From Polynucleobacter parvulilacunae (GTDB taxonomy: Bacteria > Pseudomonadota > Gammaproteobacteria > Burkholderiales > Burkholderiaceae), in the NCBI RefSeq assembly GCF_018881715.1, contig NZ_JACVPW010000001.1:62001-126000 (forward strand): a stretch of 64,000 nucleotides of DNA. The letters run 5' to 3'. The notes beneath the pieces were generated by a model. It worked only from the letters and a program-made list of their open reading frames with translations, made no database searches and had not been told where the DNA came from. Position numbers and translations under genes: made by a program. How positions within the stretch are numbered: position 1 is the first letter of the stretch; each line of letters begins with the position of its first letter. Positions 54,691 to 63,515 of the stretch are shown piece by piece.

Positions 54691-55404
54691 TTATTCTCCC
54701 AAGTAGGCTGCACGCACTCGGGGATCCTCCAGTAAATCTTTACCGGAGCCATTGAGAGTGATTAAACCGCTCTCCATGACATAAGCACGATCCGCCATTT
54801 GTAATGCTAGGCGCGCGTTCTGCTCCACTAGCAAAATAGTCATCCCGCTGGCAGATAAGCTACGCACTACATCAAAAATGGTTTCCACCATGATCGGCGA
54901 TAGGCCCATTGAAGGCTCATCTAACAGCAGCAACTTAGGCTCGGCCATCATCGCTCTACCCATTGCAACCATTTGCTGCTCGCCACCAGAAAGCGTGCCT
55001 GCCAGCTGAGATAGACGCTCTTTGAGTCTTGGGAAATAGGAATACACCTCTTCAAGCTTGCGCTCAATTTCTTTAGGGTCTGACTTTAGGTAAGCACCCA
55101 TTTGGAGGTTCTCCAAAATCGTCATGCGCTTAAAGACGCCTCGCCCTTCAGGCACCATACTCAATCCTAGGCGCACTAATTCATAAGCAGGTAGTTTTTT
55201 TGTCGCCTGATTTGCAAAATCAATTTCACCGGCAGAAGGGGTAAGTAAGCCTGCAATTGCTTTTAGACTTGAACTCTTACCAGCGCCATTAGCGCCAATT
55301 AATGCAACGAGCTCACCTTGATTGACATGTAGATCAATTCCTTTGACAGCATTAATGCCGCCATAAGACACCTTGAGATCTTTTACATTCAGCAAGGCAC
55401 TCAT
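54691..55404 (-). CDS. livF: Branched-chain amino acid ABC transporter ATPase LivF
   Basis: A 237-residue ABC ATPase. Walker A GANGAGKSSSLKAIAG, signature LSGGEQQMVAMGRAMMAEPKLLLLDEPSMGLSP and the closing HLIV-type end (VMESGLITLNGSGKDLLEDPRVRAAYLGE) are those of LivF. Its ATG overlaps the livG stop by one base. Last gene of the livKHMGF group. Confidence 0.93.
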   Translation of the reverse strand: MSALLNVKDLKVSYGGINAVKGIDLHVNQGELVALIGANGAGKSSSLKAIAGLLTPSAGEIDFANQATKKLPAYELVRLGLSMVPEGRGVFKRMTILENLQMGAYLKSDPKEIERKLEEVYSYFPRLKERLSQLAGTLSGGEQQMVAMGRAMMAEPKLLLLDEPSMGLSPIMVETIFDVVRSLSASGMTILLVEQNARLALQMADRAYVMESGLITLNGSGKDLLEDPRVRAAYLGE

Positions 55405-56177
55405 TAAGCAGCTCCCTGGCCAAGATAAGCTCTGATCACTTCTGGGTGCACCCGAACATCAGCAGGCTTTCCGGCAGCAATTACTTTGCCGTAATCCAGC
55501 ACTGTTAGGCTGTCGCAAATTCCCATAACCAAACTCACATCGTGCTCAATAAGTAAGATGGTTTTACCGTCAGCACGAATGCGTAATAGCAATTCACGAA
55601 GTTCTAATTTCTCGGTGGCATTCATGCCGGCAGCTGGTTCATCTAAGGCTAGGAGCTTAGGCTCAGTGGCTAAGGCTCTAGCAATCTCCAGACGACGCTG
55701 GTGGCCATAAGACAGATTGCGCGCTTCCATCTGCGCAAAGTCACTGAGACCAACGTAAGCCAGCAGCTGGTATGCCTTATCCCGTATGGCCTGCTCTTCA
55801 CGCCTAGTTGATGGAAAGCGGAAGATCGCCCCCAACAATCCAGCCTTAGTGCGGCAATGACATCCCACCATCACATTTTCAAGAACAGTCATTTCACCAA
55901 AGAGACGGATATTTTGAAATGTTCTCGCCAAGCCAGATTTAGTCACTTCAGACACTGATTCTGGAAAATACGATTTGCCATTAAACAAAAATATTCCAGA
56001 ATCTGCTGGATATAAACCAGTGATCACATTAAAGAAGGTGGTTTTACCAGCACCATTCGGGCCAATCAAGCCCACAATAGATCCTTGAGCAACTTGTAAG
56101 CCAACAGAGTCTAAGGCTTGCACGCCACCAAAGCGCTTAGAAACATCCGTCACATCTAGCAATAGAGGAGAACTCAT
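55404..56177 (-). CDS. livG: Branched-chain amino acid ABC transporter ATPase LivG
   Basis: A 257-residue ABC ATPase: Walker A GPNGAGKTTFFNVITGLYPADSG, GLARTFQNIRLFGEMTVLENVMVG (the LivG form), signature LSYGHQRRLEIARALATEPKLLALDEPAAGMN, and the end HPEVIRAYLGQG. It pairs with LivF to drive import. Overlaps livM by 4 bp (ATGA). Confidence 0.93.
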   Translation of the reverse strand: MSSPLLLDVTDVSKRFGGVQALDSVGLQVAQGSIVGLIGPNGAGKTTFFNVITGLYPADSGIFLFNGKSYFPESVSEVTKSGLARTFQNIRLFGEMTVLENVMVGCHCRTKAGLLGAIFRFPSTRREEQAIRDKAYQLLAYVGLSDFAQMEARNLSYGHQRRLEIARALATEPKLLALDEPAAGMNATEKLELRELLLRIRADGKTILLIEHDVSLVMGICDSLTVLDYGKVIAAGKPADVRVHPEVIRAYLGQGAA

Positions 56178-57292
56178 CTACTACCCCCACGCTTTTGCCA
56201 AATACCACCTGGACGATAAAGCATGATCAAAATTAAAGCTAAGCCATAAATTAATTGGCGAATGATTTCAACATCAACAATCACATGACCAAATAAAAAC
56301 TGTTGAACTGGCTGGGCAATGCCCCGCAAGACTTCCGGAAAGACTGCCAATAAAACTGCGCCCAATATCACCCCAGGAATATGACCAATGCCGCCCAGAA
56401 CCACCATAGCAAGTACTACGATGGACTCCCACAGCGTAAATGACTCTGGAGAAACAAATCCTTGGAAAGCAGAAAACAACACGCCTGCGACTCCAGCAAA
56501 GGAAGCGCCAATCGCAAAAGCAAGCAACTTCATATTGCGGGTGTTGATACCCATCGCTTTAGCAGCAATCTCATCTTCACGAATCGCAATCCAAGCACGC
56601 CCAATACGCGAATCTTGCAAATGCAAACAGGTAATTGCCACTGCAATCGCCAGCAATAGAAATAAGTAAAAAACCAGATACAAACCTGGGATCTGAAAAA
56701 AACCTAAATCTAAGGGCTTGGTAAATGAGATACCAAACAACTGAATCGGATCAATTCCAGAAATTCCCTTAGGGCCATTAGTGAGATTCAAAGGACGATC
56801 AAGATTATTCATAAAAATGCGAATAATTTCACCGAAGCCTAAAGTAACAATTGCCAAATAATCACCGCGCAACTGCAATGTAGGTAAACCTAAGATCAAC
56901 CCAAATAAAGCAGCCAAAATAATTGAGAACACGGCAACCATCCAAGGTGAAAAGTGCATACCCTCCGGAAAGGTTGCTGCAATCGTCTCAAACTGAGTTG
57001 GTAGATGCGGGGAAGCCAATAAGGCAAAGCTATAAGCGCCCAAGGCATAAAAGGCGATGTAGCCAAGATCCAAAAGGCCTGCAAAACCCACGACGACATT
57101 CAAGCCAAGAGCCAGAACGATATAGAGCAGAGCAAAGTCGAGCACCCGCACCCAATAGTTGCCACCACCAGCACCCACAACCCAAGGCAATAGAACCAAT
57201 GCAATAACTCCAAGCCACAGATAGGAGGATCGATTAAGGTGAATAAGGCGATTAGCGAAAAGGCTTTTAAGCACGATCAGAAACTTTCTCAC
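56174..57292 (-). CDS. livM: Branched-chain amino acid ABC transporter permease LivM
   Basis: A 372-residue permease with about ten helices, including LGLNVVVGFAGLLDLGYIAFYALGAYSFALLASPH and the coupling-loop region AWIAIREDEIAAKAMGINTRNMKLLAFAIGASFAGVAGVLF. The GTG start at 57292 lies 26 bp inside livH; a second GTG at 57274 also fits. The basic N-terminal extension before the first helix is common in LivM. Confidence 0.92.
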   Translation of the reverse strand: MRKFLIVLKSLFANRLIHLNRSSYLWLGVIALVLLPWVVGAGGGNYWVRVLDFALLYIVLALGLNVVVGFAGLLDLGYIAFYALGAYSFALLASPHLPTQFETIAATFPEGMHFSPWMVAVFSIILAALFGLILGLPTLQLRGDYLAIVTLGFGEIIRIFMNNLDRPLNLTNGPKGISGIDPIQLFGISFTKPLDLGFFQIPGLYLVFYLFLLLAIAVAITCLHLQDSRIGRAWIAIREDEIAAKAMGINTRNMKLLAFAIGASFAGVAGVLFSAFQGFVSPESFTLWESIVVLAMVVLGGIGHIPGVILGAVLLAVFPEVLRGIAQPVQQFLFGHVIVDVEIIRQLIYGLALILIMLYRPGGIWQKRGGSR

Positions 57293-58202
57293 CCAATAAA
57301 CCAGTAGGTCGCAAAACCAGAACCAAGATCAACACCAGAAACGCAAAGATATCTTGATAGTTAGAGCCAAAGACTCCACCAGTGAGTTCGCCAATATATC
57401 CAGCACCCAGTGATTCAATCAAACCTAAGAGCAGGCCGCCCAACATCGCACCTTGCAAATTTCCGATGCCACCCAGAACGGCGGCAGTAAACGCTTTAAG
57501 GCCCGGTATAAAGCCCATATAAAAATGTACGTTGCCATAGTTACTGGCAATCATGACGCCGGCAAGACCTGCTAATGCGCCACCCAACATAAACGTAATG
57601 GAGATCACGCGATTCGGATTAACGCCCATCAGTGCAGCAATTTGGGTTTGCTCAGCAGTAGCGCGCATTGCTCTACCGAGTTTTGTTTTTTCCACTAGGA
57701 ACAATAAGCCCGCCATTACCACCAAGGCCACTACGATGATCACGACTTCTTTACCGGTAATCGTGGCACCACTGCCCCATAAATCAATTGGAGTGGATGG
57801 CAACAATTGCGGATAAGTCATGGGATTGCGCGACCAAATCATCATCGCAATCGTTTGCAACAGAATAGACATGCCAATTGCTGAGATCAGCGGGGCTAAA
57901 CGAGGTGCGTTACGTAAGGGGCGATAAGCAATACGCTCAATCCAGTAACTCAACCCAGCGCAGACCGCCATCGTGACTGGCAGCACGATCAAGAGAGTGA
58001 GCCAACCTGGCAAATCACTGGTTAAGTTGAGGATTACGCGCAATAAAGAAAGCGAAACCATGGCACCAATCATCAGCACTTCGCCATGAGCAAAATTGAT
58101 GATCCCAAGCACACCGTACACCATGGTGTAACCCAAAGCGATCAAGGCATAGATGCTGCCAAGCACTAAGCCATTAATGATCTGCTGAAGTAGGATATCC
58201 AT
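57267..58202 (-). CDS. livH: Branched-chain amino acid ABC transporter permease LivH
   Basis: A 311-residue permease with about eight helices: INGLVLGSIYALIALGYTMVYGVLGIINFAHGEVLMIGAM is the LivH start, GRAMRATAEQTQIAALMGVNPNRVISITFMLGGALAGLAGVMIA the coupling loop. Overlaps livM. It starts 74 bp after livK with no Shine-Dalgarno; a GGGG run is nearby. Confidence 0.93.
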   Translation of the reverse strand: MDILLQQIINGLVLGSIYALIALGYTMVYGVLGIINFAHGEVLMIGAMVSLSLLRVILNLTSDLPGWLTLLIVLPVTMAVCAGLSYWIERIAYRPLRNAPRLAPLISAIGMSILLQTIAMMIWSRNPMTYPQLLPSTPIDLWGSGATITGKEVVIIVVALVVMAGLLFLVEKTKLGRAMRATAEQTQIAALMGVNPNRVISITFMLGGALAGLAGVMIASNYGNVHFYMGFIPGLKAFTAAVLGGIGNLQGAMLGGLLLGLIESLGAGYIGELTGGVFGSNYQDIFAFLVLILVLVLRPTGLLGEKVSDRA

Positions 58203-58276
58203 GGGGCTGGGGATTTATTTGGTCTTGATAAAAAAATAGCACCGCAGTAGCGGCGCCAATTTTTATTGAAGCGTCA

Positions 58277-59449
58277 TTACATTTTAATGACATCAAGCAC
58301 TGTTTTCTTTTTATCCTTGAAGTCATACAGAGTAATTACGCCCTCTTTCATATCACCTTTGTTATCAAAAGCAATATTACCTACCAAGCCCTGCATTTTG
58401 GTATCTGGCATTGCGGCCAAAATCTTTGCAGGATCAGTTGAGTTTGAGCGCTTCATTGAATCCACCAAAACATAGACTGCATCGTAAGTGAAAGGCGCAT
58501 AAATCTGCACATCAGAGTTAAAGCGCTCCTTGTAACGCTTCTGGAAGTCAGCACCTTGTGCCATCTTCGACAAAGCCATGCCAGCCTCAGAACAAGTCAC
58601 GTTCACCACAGCCTCGCCCGCTAACTCAGCCAGCTTCTCAGTACACATGCCGTCACCACCAACTACCTTAGCCTTAATGCCGAGTTCAGAAGCTTGTTTG
58701 GTTAATGGGCCACCAGTAGCATCCATGCCGCCATACATAATGACGTCAGGCTTGCTACCTTTAATCTTCGTCAAGATAGCCTTAAAGTCAGTGGCTTTGT
58801 TATTGCTCGCTTCACGAGTAACTACTTTCATGCCAGCAGCTTTCACTGTTTTCTCAAACTCATCAGCCAAGCCTTTACCGTACTGAGTCGAGTCATCAAT
58901 AATCGCAACAGTCTTTGCCTTCAAAGTATTGGCAACGTAATTAGCCAATGCCGGACCTTGCTGTGCATCAGTAGCTACCAAGCGATAAGTCGTCTTGAAG
59001 CCTTGCTTGGTGTAATCAGGATTAGTTGCAGATGGAGAAACCTGGGTAATACCTGCATCGCTATAAATACGTGAAGCTGGAATACTGGTTCCAGAGTTGA
59101 GGTGACCGACCACGCCCACCACCTTGGCATCTACTAATTTTTGCGCCACTTGTGTAGCGGTCTTTGGATCTTCAGCATCATCTTCGGGAACCAAAGTCAG
59201 AACCACTTTTTTTCCATCAATGGTTAGGCCTGCTTTATTAATTTCTTCAAGTGCAAGGCGGGCACCATTTTCATTATCTTTACCCAAGTGGGCAATCGGT
59301 CCAGTTAAGGGAGCAACGTGACCGATTTTTACCTCGACAGCATCCACTGGAACCGCAGCAGACTTATCGCCACCTTTGCCACAAGCGGCTAGCAGCAAAG
59401 CTGACGCCGCCAAAGCAAGAGCGCTTTTTGTAATGTGTGATTTGTTCAT
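58277..59449 (-). CDS. livK: Branched-chain amino acid ABC transporter substrate-binding protein
   Basis: A 390-residue precursor with a lipoprotein signal (LALAASALLLAACGKGG, Cys about residue 24), so it is probably membrane-tethered in the periplasm. The Leu/Ile/Val-binding fold is shown by VKIGHVAPLTGPIAHLGKDNENGARLALEEINKAG, VVGHLNSGTSIPASRIYSDAGITQVSPSATNP and the later VAIIDDSTQYGKGLADEF. The start at 59449 is set by AGGAGCTGTAC; an upstream in-frame ATG lies in the ispH 3' end without signal. First gene of the liv group and 37 bp after ispH. Confidence 0.93.
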   Translation of the reverse strand: MNKSHITKSALALAASALLLAACGKGGDKSAAVPVDAVEVKIGHVAPLTGPIAHLGKDNENGARLALEEINKAGLTIDGKKVVLTLVPEDDAEDPKTATQVAQKLVDAKVVGVVGHLNSGTSIPASRIYSDAGITQVSPSATNPDYTKQGFKTTYRLVATDAQQGPALANYVANTLKAKTVAIIDDSTQYGKGLADEFEKTVKAAGMKVVTREASNNKATDFKAILTKIKGSKPDVIMYGGMDATGGPLTKQASELGIKAKVVGGDGMCTEKLAELAGEAVVNVTCSEAGMALSKMAQGADFQKRYKERFNSDVQIYAPFTYDAVYVLVDSMKRSNSTDPAKILAAMPDTKMQGLVGNIAFDNKGDMKEGVITLYDFKDKKKTVLDVIKM

Positions 59450-59486
59450 GTACAGCTCCTCTGTTATGAATTGATGCATAAATACT

Positions 59487-60428
59487 TTAATCAACTAAAT
59501 TTTTAGGCAAAGAAAAAGTGACATCCTCAACCACGCCATCTAGTGGGCGCACGCTTCTTGGGCCAAACTTTTGAATCTGACTGACAATCGACTGCGCCAA
59601 ACTTTCTGGTGCAGATGCCCCAGCCGTTAAACCCACTCGCCTCTTTCCGGCAAACCATTCTGGCTTTAGTTGCTCTGGTGAATCCACCATGTAAGCAGGA
59701 ACACCAAGCTTTTCAGCCAGTTCGCGCAGGCGATTAGAGTTTGAGCTTGTCGCACTCCCCACCACAATCACCACCTCAACTTGAGGCGCCATAAATTTCA
59801 CAGCATCTTGACGATTCTGAGTGGCATAACAAATATCTTGTTTACGAGGCTGAACAATATTGGGGAACTTTTTCGTTAATGCTTCGACAATTTCTTTTGT
59901 CTCGTCTACTGAGAGTGTTGTCTGGGTAACAAATGCGATCTTTTCATCAAACGGGAATGGAAGAGAGCTCACATCCCCGACTTTTTCGATTAAGAACACG
60001 CCTTCCTTAACTTGCCCCATAGTGCCCTCAACTTCTGGGTGCCCTGCATGACCAATCATCAATACAGTAAAGCCGTCTTTGCACATTTTGACAACTTCAA
60101 GATGGACCTTAGTTACCAAAGGGCAGGTTGCGTCATACACCTGCAGACCTCGCGCTTCTGCATCCTTACGAACTTCCTGAGAAACACCGTGCGCACTAAA
60201 CACTACGATTCCACCCTTGGGTACTTCATCCAATTCGTCTACGAATACCGCACCCTTATCGCGCAATTCATTCACTACATAAGCGTTATGAACAATTTCA
60301 TGGCGGACATATATAGGAGCACCAAAACGATTCAGCGCTTCATTGACGATATTGATCGCACGATCTACTCCCGCGCAAAAACCGCGCGGTTGAGCCATCA
60401 AAATTTCTGCGTTATCAGTAGTGCTCAT
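59487..60428 (-). CDS. ispH: 4-hydroxy-3-methylbut-2-enyl diphosphate reductase
   Basis: A 313-residue IspH, last step of the MEP isoprenoid path, with a 4Fe-4S cluster held by three Cys: [31 protein letters not shown]. The [15 protein letters not shown] and [11 protein letters not shown] parts are also typical. It starts 3 bp after the stop of the FKBP gene, the same order (fkpB-ispH) as in E. coli, so the two are cotranscribed. Confidence 0.95.
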   Translation of the reverse strand: MSTTDNAEILMAQPRGFCAGVDRAINIVNEALNRFGAPIYVRHEIVHNAYVVNELRDKGAVFVDELDEVPKGGIVVFSAHGVSQEVRKDAEARGLQVYDATCPLVTKVHLEVVKMCKDGFTVLMIGHAGHPEVEGTMGQVKEGVFLIEKVGDVSSLPFPFDEKIAFVTQTTLSVDETKEIVEALTKKFPNIVQPRKQDICYATQNRQDAVKFMAPQVEVVIVVGSATSSNSNRLRELAEKLGVPAYMVDSPEQLKPEWFAGKRRVGLTAGASAPESLAQSIVSQIQKFGPRSVRPLDGVVEDVTFSLPKNLVD

Positions 60429-60431
60429 GCT

Positions 60432-60878
60432 TTACAGAATCGCCACAATCTCTGCTTCAAATTTCACTGGCCTACCTGCCAAAGGATGATTGAAGTCAAA
60501 CCAAGCGCCCTCATCATCAATGGATTGCAGTACACCGGCATATTGAGCGCCGCCCGGCGCATTGAACTCAATCACATCACCCGGATTAAATTCCACGTCA
60601 TCATCGCGACCTTCTTTGAGTGCCTTGAGAGAAACCCATTGCACTAAATCTTCTTTGCGCTCGCCAAAGCTTTCTTCGGGAGCAAGCAACGCACTTTTTT
60701 TCTCGCCAACACCTAGACCCAACAAAACCTTTTCAAAGCAAGGAGCAAATTGTCCAGACCCCATCAAAACCGTCGCAGGACGATCGATAAACGTGTTGAT
60801 GTAATCCTCCCCGCTGGGCAAAGTGAGCCGATAGTTGAGGGTCAAAAAGGAATTTGGCAAAACGGTAAGCTTAGTCAT
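60432..60878 (-). CDS. FKBP-type peptidyl-prolyl isomerase, SlpA/FkpB-like
   Basis: A 148-residue FKBP of the SlyD/SlpA type: FLTLNYRLTLPSGEDYINTFIDRPATVLMGSGQFAPCFEKVLLGLGVGEKKSALLAPEESFGERKEDLVQWV, with the insert-in-flap domain and a C-terminal strand (HPLAGRPVKFEAEIVAIL). It assists proline isomerisation. The start ATG 60878 has no Shine-Dalgarno but a TACAAT 6 nt before it. Divergent with radC. Confidence 0.9.
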   Translation of the reverse strand: MTKLTVLPNSFLTLNYRLTLPSGEDYINTFIDRPATVLMGSGQFAPCFEKVLLGLGVGEKKSALLAPEESFGERKEDLVQWVSLKALKEGRDDDVEFNPGDVIEFNAPGGAQYAGVLQSIDDEGAWFDFNHPLAGRPVKFEAEIVAIL

Positions 60879-60884
60879 AAGGTG

Positions 60885-60913
60885 ATTGTATCTAGGCCTG
60901 AGCTGGCTGTGCA
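60885..60913 (-). promoter_or_regulatory. Predicted promoter of the FKBP-ispH unit, leaderless arrangement
   Basis: TGCACA-N17-TACAAT on the minus strand, then 6 nt and the ATG. Four of six and five of six consensus bases with optimal spacing. The -35 overlaps the radC GTG. Confidence 0.55.
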
Positions 60914-61604
60914 CTCCCCAATTACAAACTGGCCAAAAAATGAACAACCCAGGGAGAAGCTTCGTCTAAATGGTGCCGCAGCGCTTTCTGATGCGGAATT
61001 ACTGGCGATCTTTTTGAGGGTTGGAGTCAAAGGCAAAAGTGCCGTTGCCTTAGCCAAGGACCTATTGCATCACTTTGGAAATCTGCCGCGACTCCTGGCC
61101 AGTACCCCCGAAGAATTCACCCGTATTCACGGCATGGGACTCTCCAAGTGGTCCCAAATACAAGCAGCTTATGAGCTGGTTAAGCGCAGCCTGGAGGATG
61201 GTCTTAGCCAAGACCCTATCTTTTCATCACCCAACCACGTAAGGGAGTTTCTACAGGCCAAAATTGGCCGCCTGCCCCATGAGGTCTTTCTATGCCTCTA
61301 CTTAGACTCACGCCTCCACCTCATCGAATGCGATGAGCTGTTTAGGGGCTCCATTACCCAAACAGCCATTTATCCCCGCGAAATCCTGAAAGAAGCCTTA
61401 GCCAAGAATGCCAGCGCCCTGATCGTGGCCCATAACCACCCCAGCGGTAACCCATTACCCAGCGATGCAGACCAAGAGCTCACCATAGTGCTCTCAAACG
61501 CCCTGCAGCTCGTGGATATTCAGCTTCTGGATCACTGCATTGTGAGTGGCACTGGTTTTTTCTCTTTTTCCGACTCCGGGCTTATGAATAATGGCATTAA
61601 ATGA
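60909..61604 (+). CDS. radC: RadC family JAMM-domain protein
   Basis: About 231 residues: ITNWPKNEQPREKLRLNGAAALSDAELLAIFLRVGVKGKSAVALAKDLL is the N-terminal helix-hairpin-helix part, and the C-terminal JAMM/MPN motif is intact (Glu upstream, AHNHPSGNPLPSDADQELT). Once linked to DNA repair, the true function is unclear. GTG at 60909 fits homologue starts; GTG at 60882 is possible. No convincing ribosome site for either. Confidence 0.87.
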   Translation: MHSPITNWPKNEQPREKLRLNGAAALSDAELLAIFLRVGVKGKSAVALAKDLLHHFGNLPRLLASTPEEFTRIHGMGLSKWSQIQAAYELVKRSLEDGLSQDPIFSSPNHVREFLQAKIGRLPHEVFLCLYLDSRLHLIECDELFRGSITQTAIYPREILKEALAKNASALIVAHNHPSGNPLPSDADQELTIVLSNALQLVDIQLLDHCIVSGTGFFSFSDSGLMNNGIK

Positions 61605-61686
61605 TAGTAAATACTAACTTATTAGCCTTTCATACCCCAGGGAGTACTTTTTATCAGGAATTCACACCCAAGAAAGTCATTTAGGG

Positions 61687-61717
61687 CTAGCCCAAAATAG
61701 GCTAGGACTGATACAAT
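61687..61717 (+). promoter_or_regulatory. Predicted rpmB promoter with inverted repeat over the -35 region
   Basis: TACAAT (61712-61717) lies about 31 bp before the rpmB ATG. In place of a -35 hexamer is the dyad CTAGCC-N7-GGCTAG (61687-61705), a site a dimeric regulator could bind. Confidence 0.45.
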
Positions 61718-61748
61718 CTTCTTTTTTCGCAATTAATGGAGTTATGTC

Positions 61749-61982
61749 ATGGCAAAAGTTTGCCAAGTCACTGGGAAGAAGCCGATGGTTGGCAACAATG
61801 TATCCCATGCAAACAATAAAACGAAGCGTCGCTTTTTGCCGAATTTGCAAAACCGTCGTTTCTGGGTTGAATCAGAAAACCGCTGGATTAGCTTGCGCTT
61901 AACCAATGCTGGTTTGCGCGTTATCGACAAGAACGGCATCGACGCTGTGCTGTCTGATCTACGTGCACGTGGCGAAATTTAA
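61749..61982 (+). CDS. rpmB: 50S ribosomal protein L28
   Basis: A 77-residue L28: [68 protein letters not shown] matches the family throughout. GGAG precedes the ATG. Its stop lies within the ribosome site of rpmG, so the pair is coupled. Confidence 0.95.
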   Translation: MAKVCQVTGKKPMVGNNVSHANNKTKRRFLPNLQNRRFWVESENRWISLRLTNAGLRVIDKNGIDAVLSDLRARGEI

Positions 61983-61993
61983 GGAGCGCACAA

Positions 61994-62161
61994 ATGGCTA
62001 AAGGCGGCAGAGAAAAAATCAAGTTAGAGTCATCAGCAGGTACTGGTCACTTCTACACAACTTCAAAAAACAAGCGTACTAAGCCTGAGAAAATGGAGAT
62101 CATGAAGTTCGATCCAACCATTCGCAAGCACGTTGCTTACAAAGAAACAAAGCTGAAGTAA
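61994..62161 (+). CDS. rpmG: 50S ribosomal protein L33
   Basis: A 55-residue L33 read directly from the sequence: [55 protein letters not shown]. It lacks the zinc-binding cysteines (the C-minus form), as usual in proteobacteria. AAGGAG lies 7 nt before the ATG and overlaps the rpmB stop. Confidence 0.95.
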   Translation: MAKGGREKIKLESSAGTGHFYTTSKNKRTKPEKMEIMKFDPTIRKHVAYKETKLK

Positions 62162-62185
62162 GGTATTTATTCGGTATTCATTTAA

Positions 62186-62232
62186 TACTTACTTTCAGTA
62201 AGTAAAAAACCCGCTACATCAGCGGGTTTTTT
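62186..62232 (+). terminator. Terminator after rpmG, tandem hairpins
   Basis: A first small stem TACTTACT/AGTAAGTA with a 3-nt loop, followed directly by the strong terminator AAAACCCGCT/AGCGGGTTTT and a T-run. The desaturase gene ends 60 bp further on the other strand. Confidence 0.85.
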
Positions 62233-62294
62233 ATTGTCTACAGTTTTGAACTGTATTGTTGAGAGCTTTATTTCTTTCGTTGTTTCTCTTTTGC

Positions 62295-63488
62295 TTAAGC
62301 GTAACGACGAAGCCTCAAAGAGAACTCACGCAAACTCGTTAAGCCGCTTTCTTCTGCGTGCTGACACCAAGTATGAAGCTGAGAAAGCAATTGCTCTTTA
62401 GTGGCACTAGAGCGACCCCAAATAGCCTGAAGATCACGGCGCATCTCAATCATTTTGCGTAACTGAGCATTACTCGCCATCAACTCTTCTAGCTTTGCTT
62501 TTTCTTGTTCCGTTAAACGAGACTCGTCCTTGGCTAACCATGTACGGGCATCGCCTAAATGAGACGCCAAGACCTGCATGTGCTGCACTTCATTGCTAAA
62601 GAAACTACGCAATGTTTTGCTGTAGCGAGCCATGATTTCATAGCGGTTTGCAATGATGGCTTCCAGAGTGTTTTGATCGGCTGGACGCAAATCACTCAAC
62701 ACTGGCTTAGGTGGTGTCTTCTTCACGGTAGCCAAACCAACTGCGCTCATGATTTGGATGTACATCCAACCAATATCAAACTCGTACCACTTGTTGGATA
62801 ACTTCGCGCTCGTGGCAAAAGTATGGTGATTGTTATGCAGCTCCTCACCGCCAATCAAAATACCCCAAGGCACAATATTTCTGGAGGCATCTTCGCAATC
62901 GAAATTACGATAGCCCCAAAAGTGACCGATACCGTTAATTACTCCAGCAGCAGTAATTGGGATCCACAACATTTGCACTGCCCAAACAGTTAAACCAACT
63001 GCACCAAATAAAAATACATCGACGATGAGCATGATGGCAACACCCTGCCAAGAGAACTTGGAGTAGATGTTGTGCTCGACCCAGTCATCTGGAGTGCCAT
63101 GACCAAATTTATCTAAAGTCTCTTGATTTGCCGCTTCTTTTTTATAGAGTTCAGCACCACGAGAGAGAACAGTATTGATACCCAAAACTTGTGGGCTATG
63201 TGGATCATCTACTGTTTCACATTTAGCGTGATGCTTACGATGAATCGCAGCCCACTCTTTAGTAACCATACCCGTTGTTAGCCAAAGCCATAAACGGAAA
63301 AAGTGAGAAACAATCGGATGCAGATCTAAAGCGCGATGCGCTTGGCAACGGTGCAAGAAGATGGTAACTGCAGCAATCGTAATGTGGGTAGCGATTAAGG
63401 TGAAAACAACTATCTTCCACCAAGACCAATCCAAATATCCATTCGCGAGCCAATGGAGGAACAAATCAAAACCTGAAGCTGTATTCAA
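62295..63488 (-). CDS. Acyl desaturase (delta-9 fatty acid desaturase family)
   Basis: A 397-residue membrane-bound di-iron desaturase. The His boxes are HRCQAHRALD, HRKHHAKCETVDDPHSP and EELHNNHHTF, with transmembrane pairs between. It should insert cis double bonds into membrane acyl chains, so helping adaptation to cold. After the domain (from about residue 260) comes a long helical, charged C-terminal tail (SKTLRSFFSNEVQHMQVLAS...RLTEQEKAKLEELMASNAQLRKMIEMRRDL), which is cytosolic and of unknown use. Start ATG at 63488 with GGGACCC near by. Confidence 0.9.
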   Translation of the reverse strand: MNTASGFDLFLHWLANGYLDWSWWKIVVFTLIATHITIAAVTIFLHRCQAHRALDLHPIVSHFFRLWLWLTTGMVTKEWAAIHRKHHAKCETVDDPHSPQVLGINTVLSRGAELYKKEAANQETLDKFGHGTPDDWVEHNIYSKFSWQGVAIMLIVDVFLFGAVGLTVWAVQMLWIPITAAGVINGIGHFWGYRNFDCEDASRNIVPWGILIGGEELHNNHHTFATSAKLSNKWYEFDIGWMYIQIMSAVGLATVKKTPPKPVLSDLRPADQNTLEAIIANRYEIMARYSKTLRSFFSNEVQHMQVLASHLGDARTWLAKDESRLTEQEKAKLEELMASNAQLRKMIEMRRDLQAIWGRSSATKEQLLSQLHTWCQHAEESGLTSLREFSLRLRRYA

Positions 63489-63515
63489 AGGGGGTCCCTA
63501 AAGAGGTCTAAAACT

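Noticed and set aside
60012-60647. A 211-residue plus-strand frame across ispH and the FKBP gene
   Set aside because: Both strands cannot code here plausibly. ispH and the FKBP gene have full family matches, and the plus frame has no start signal or domain.
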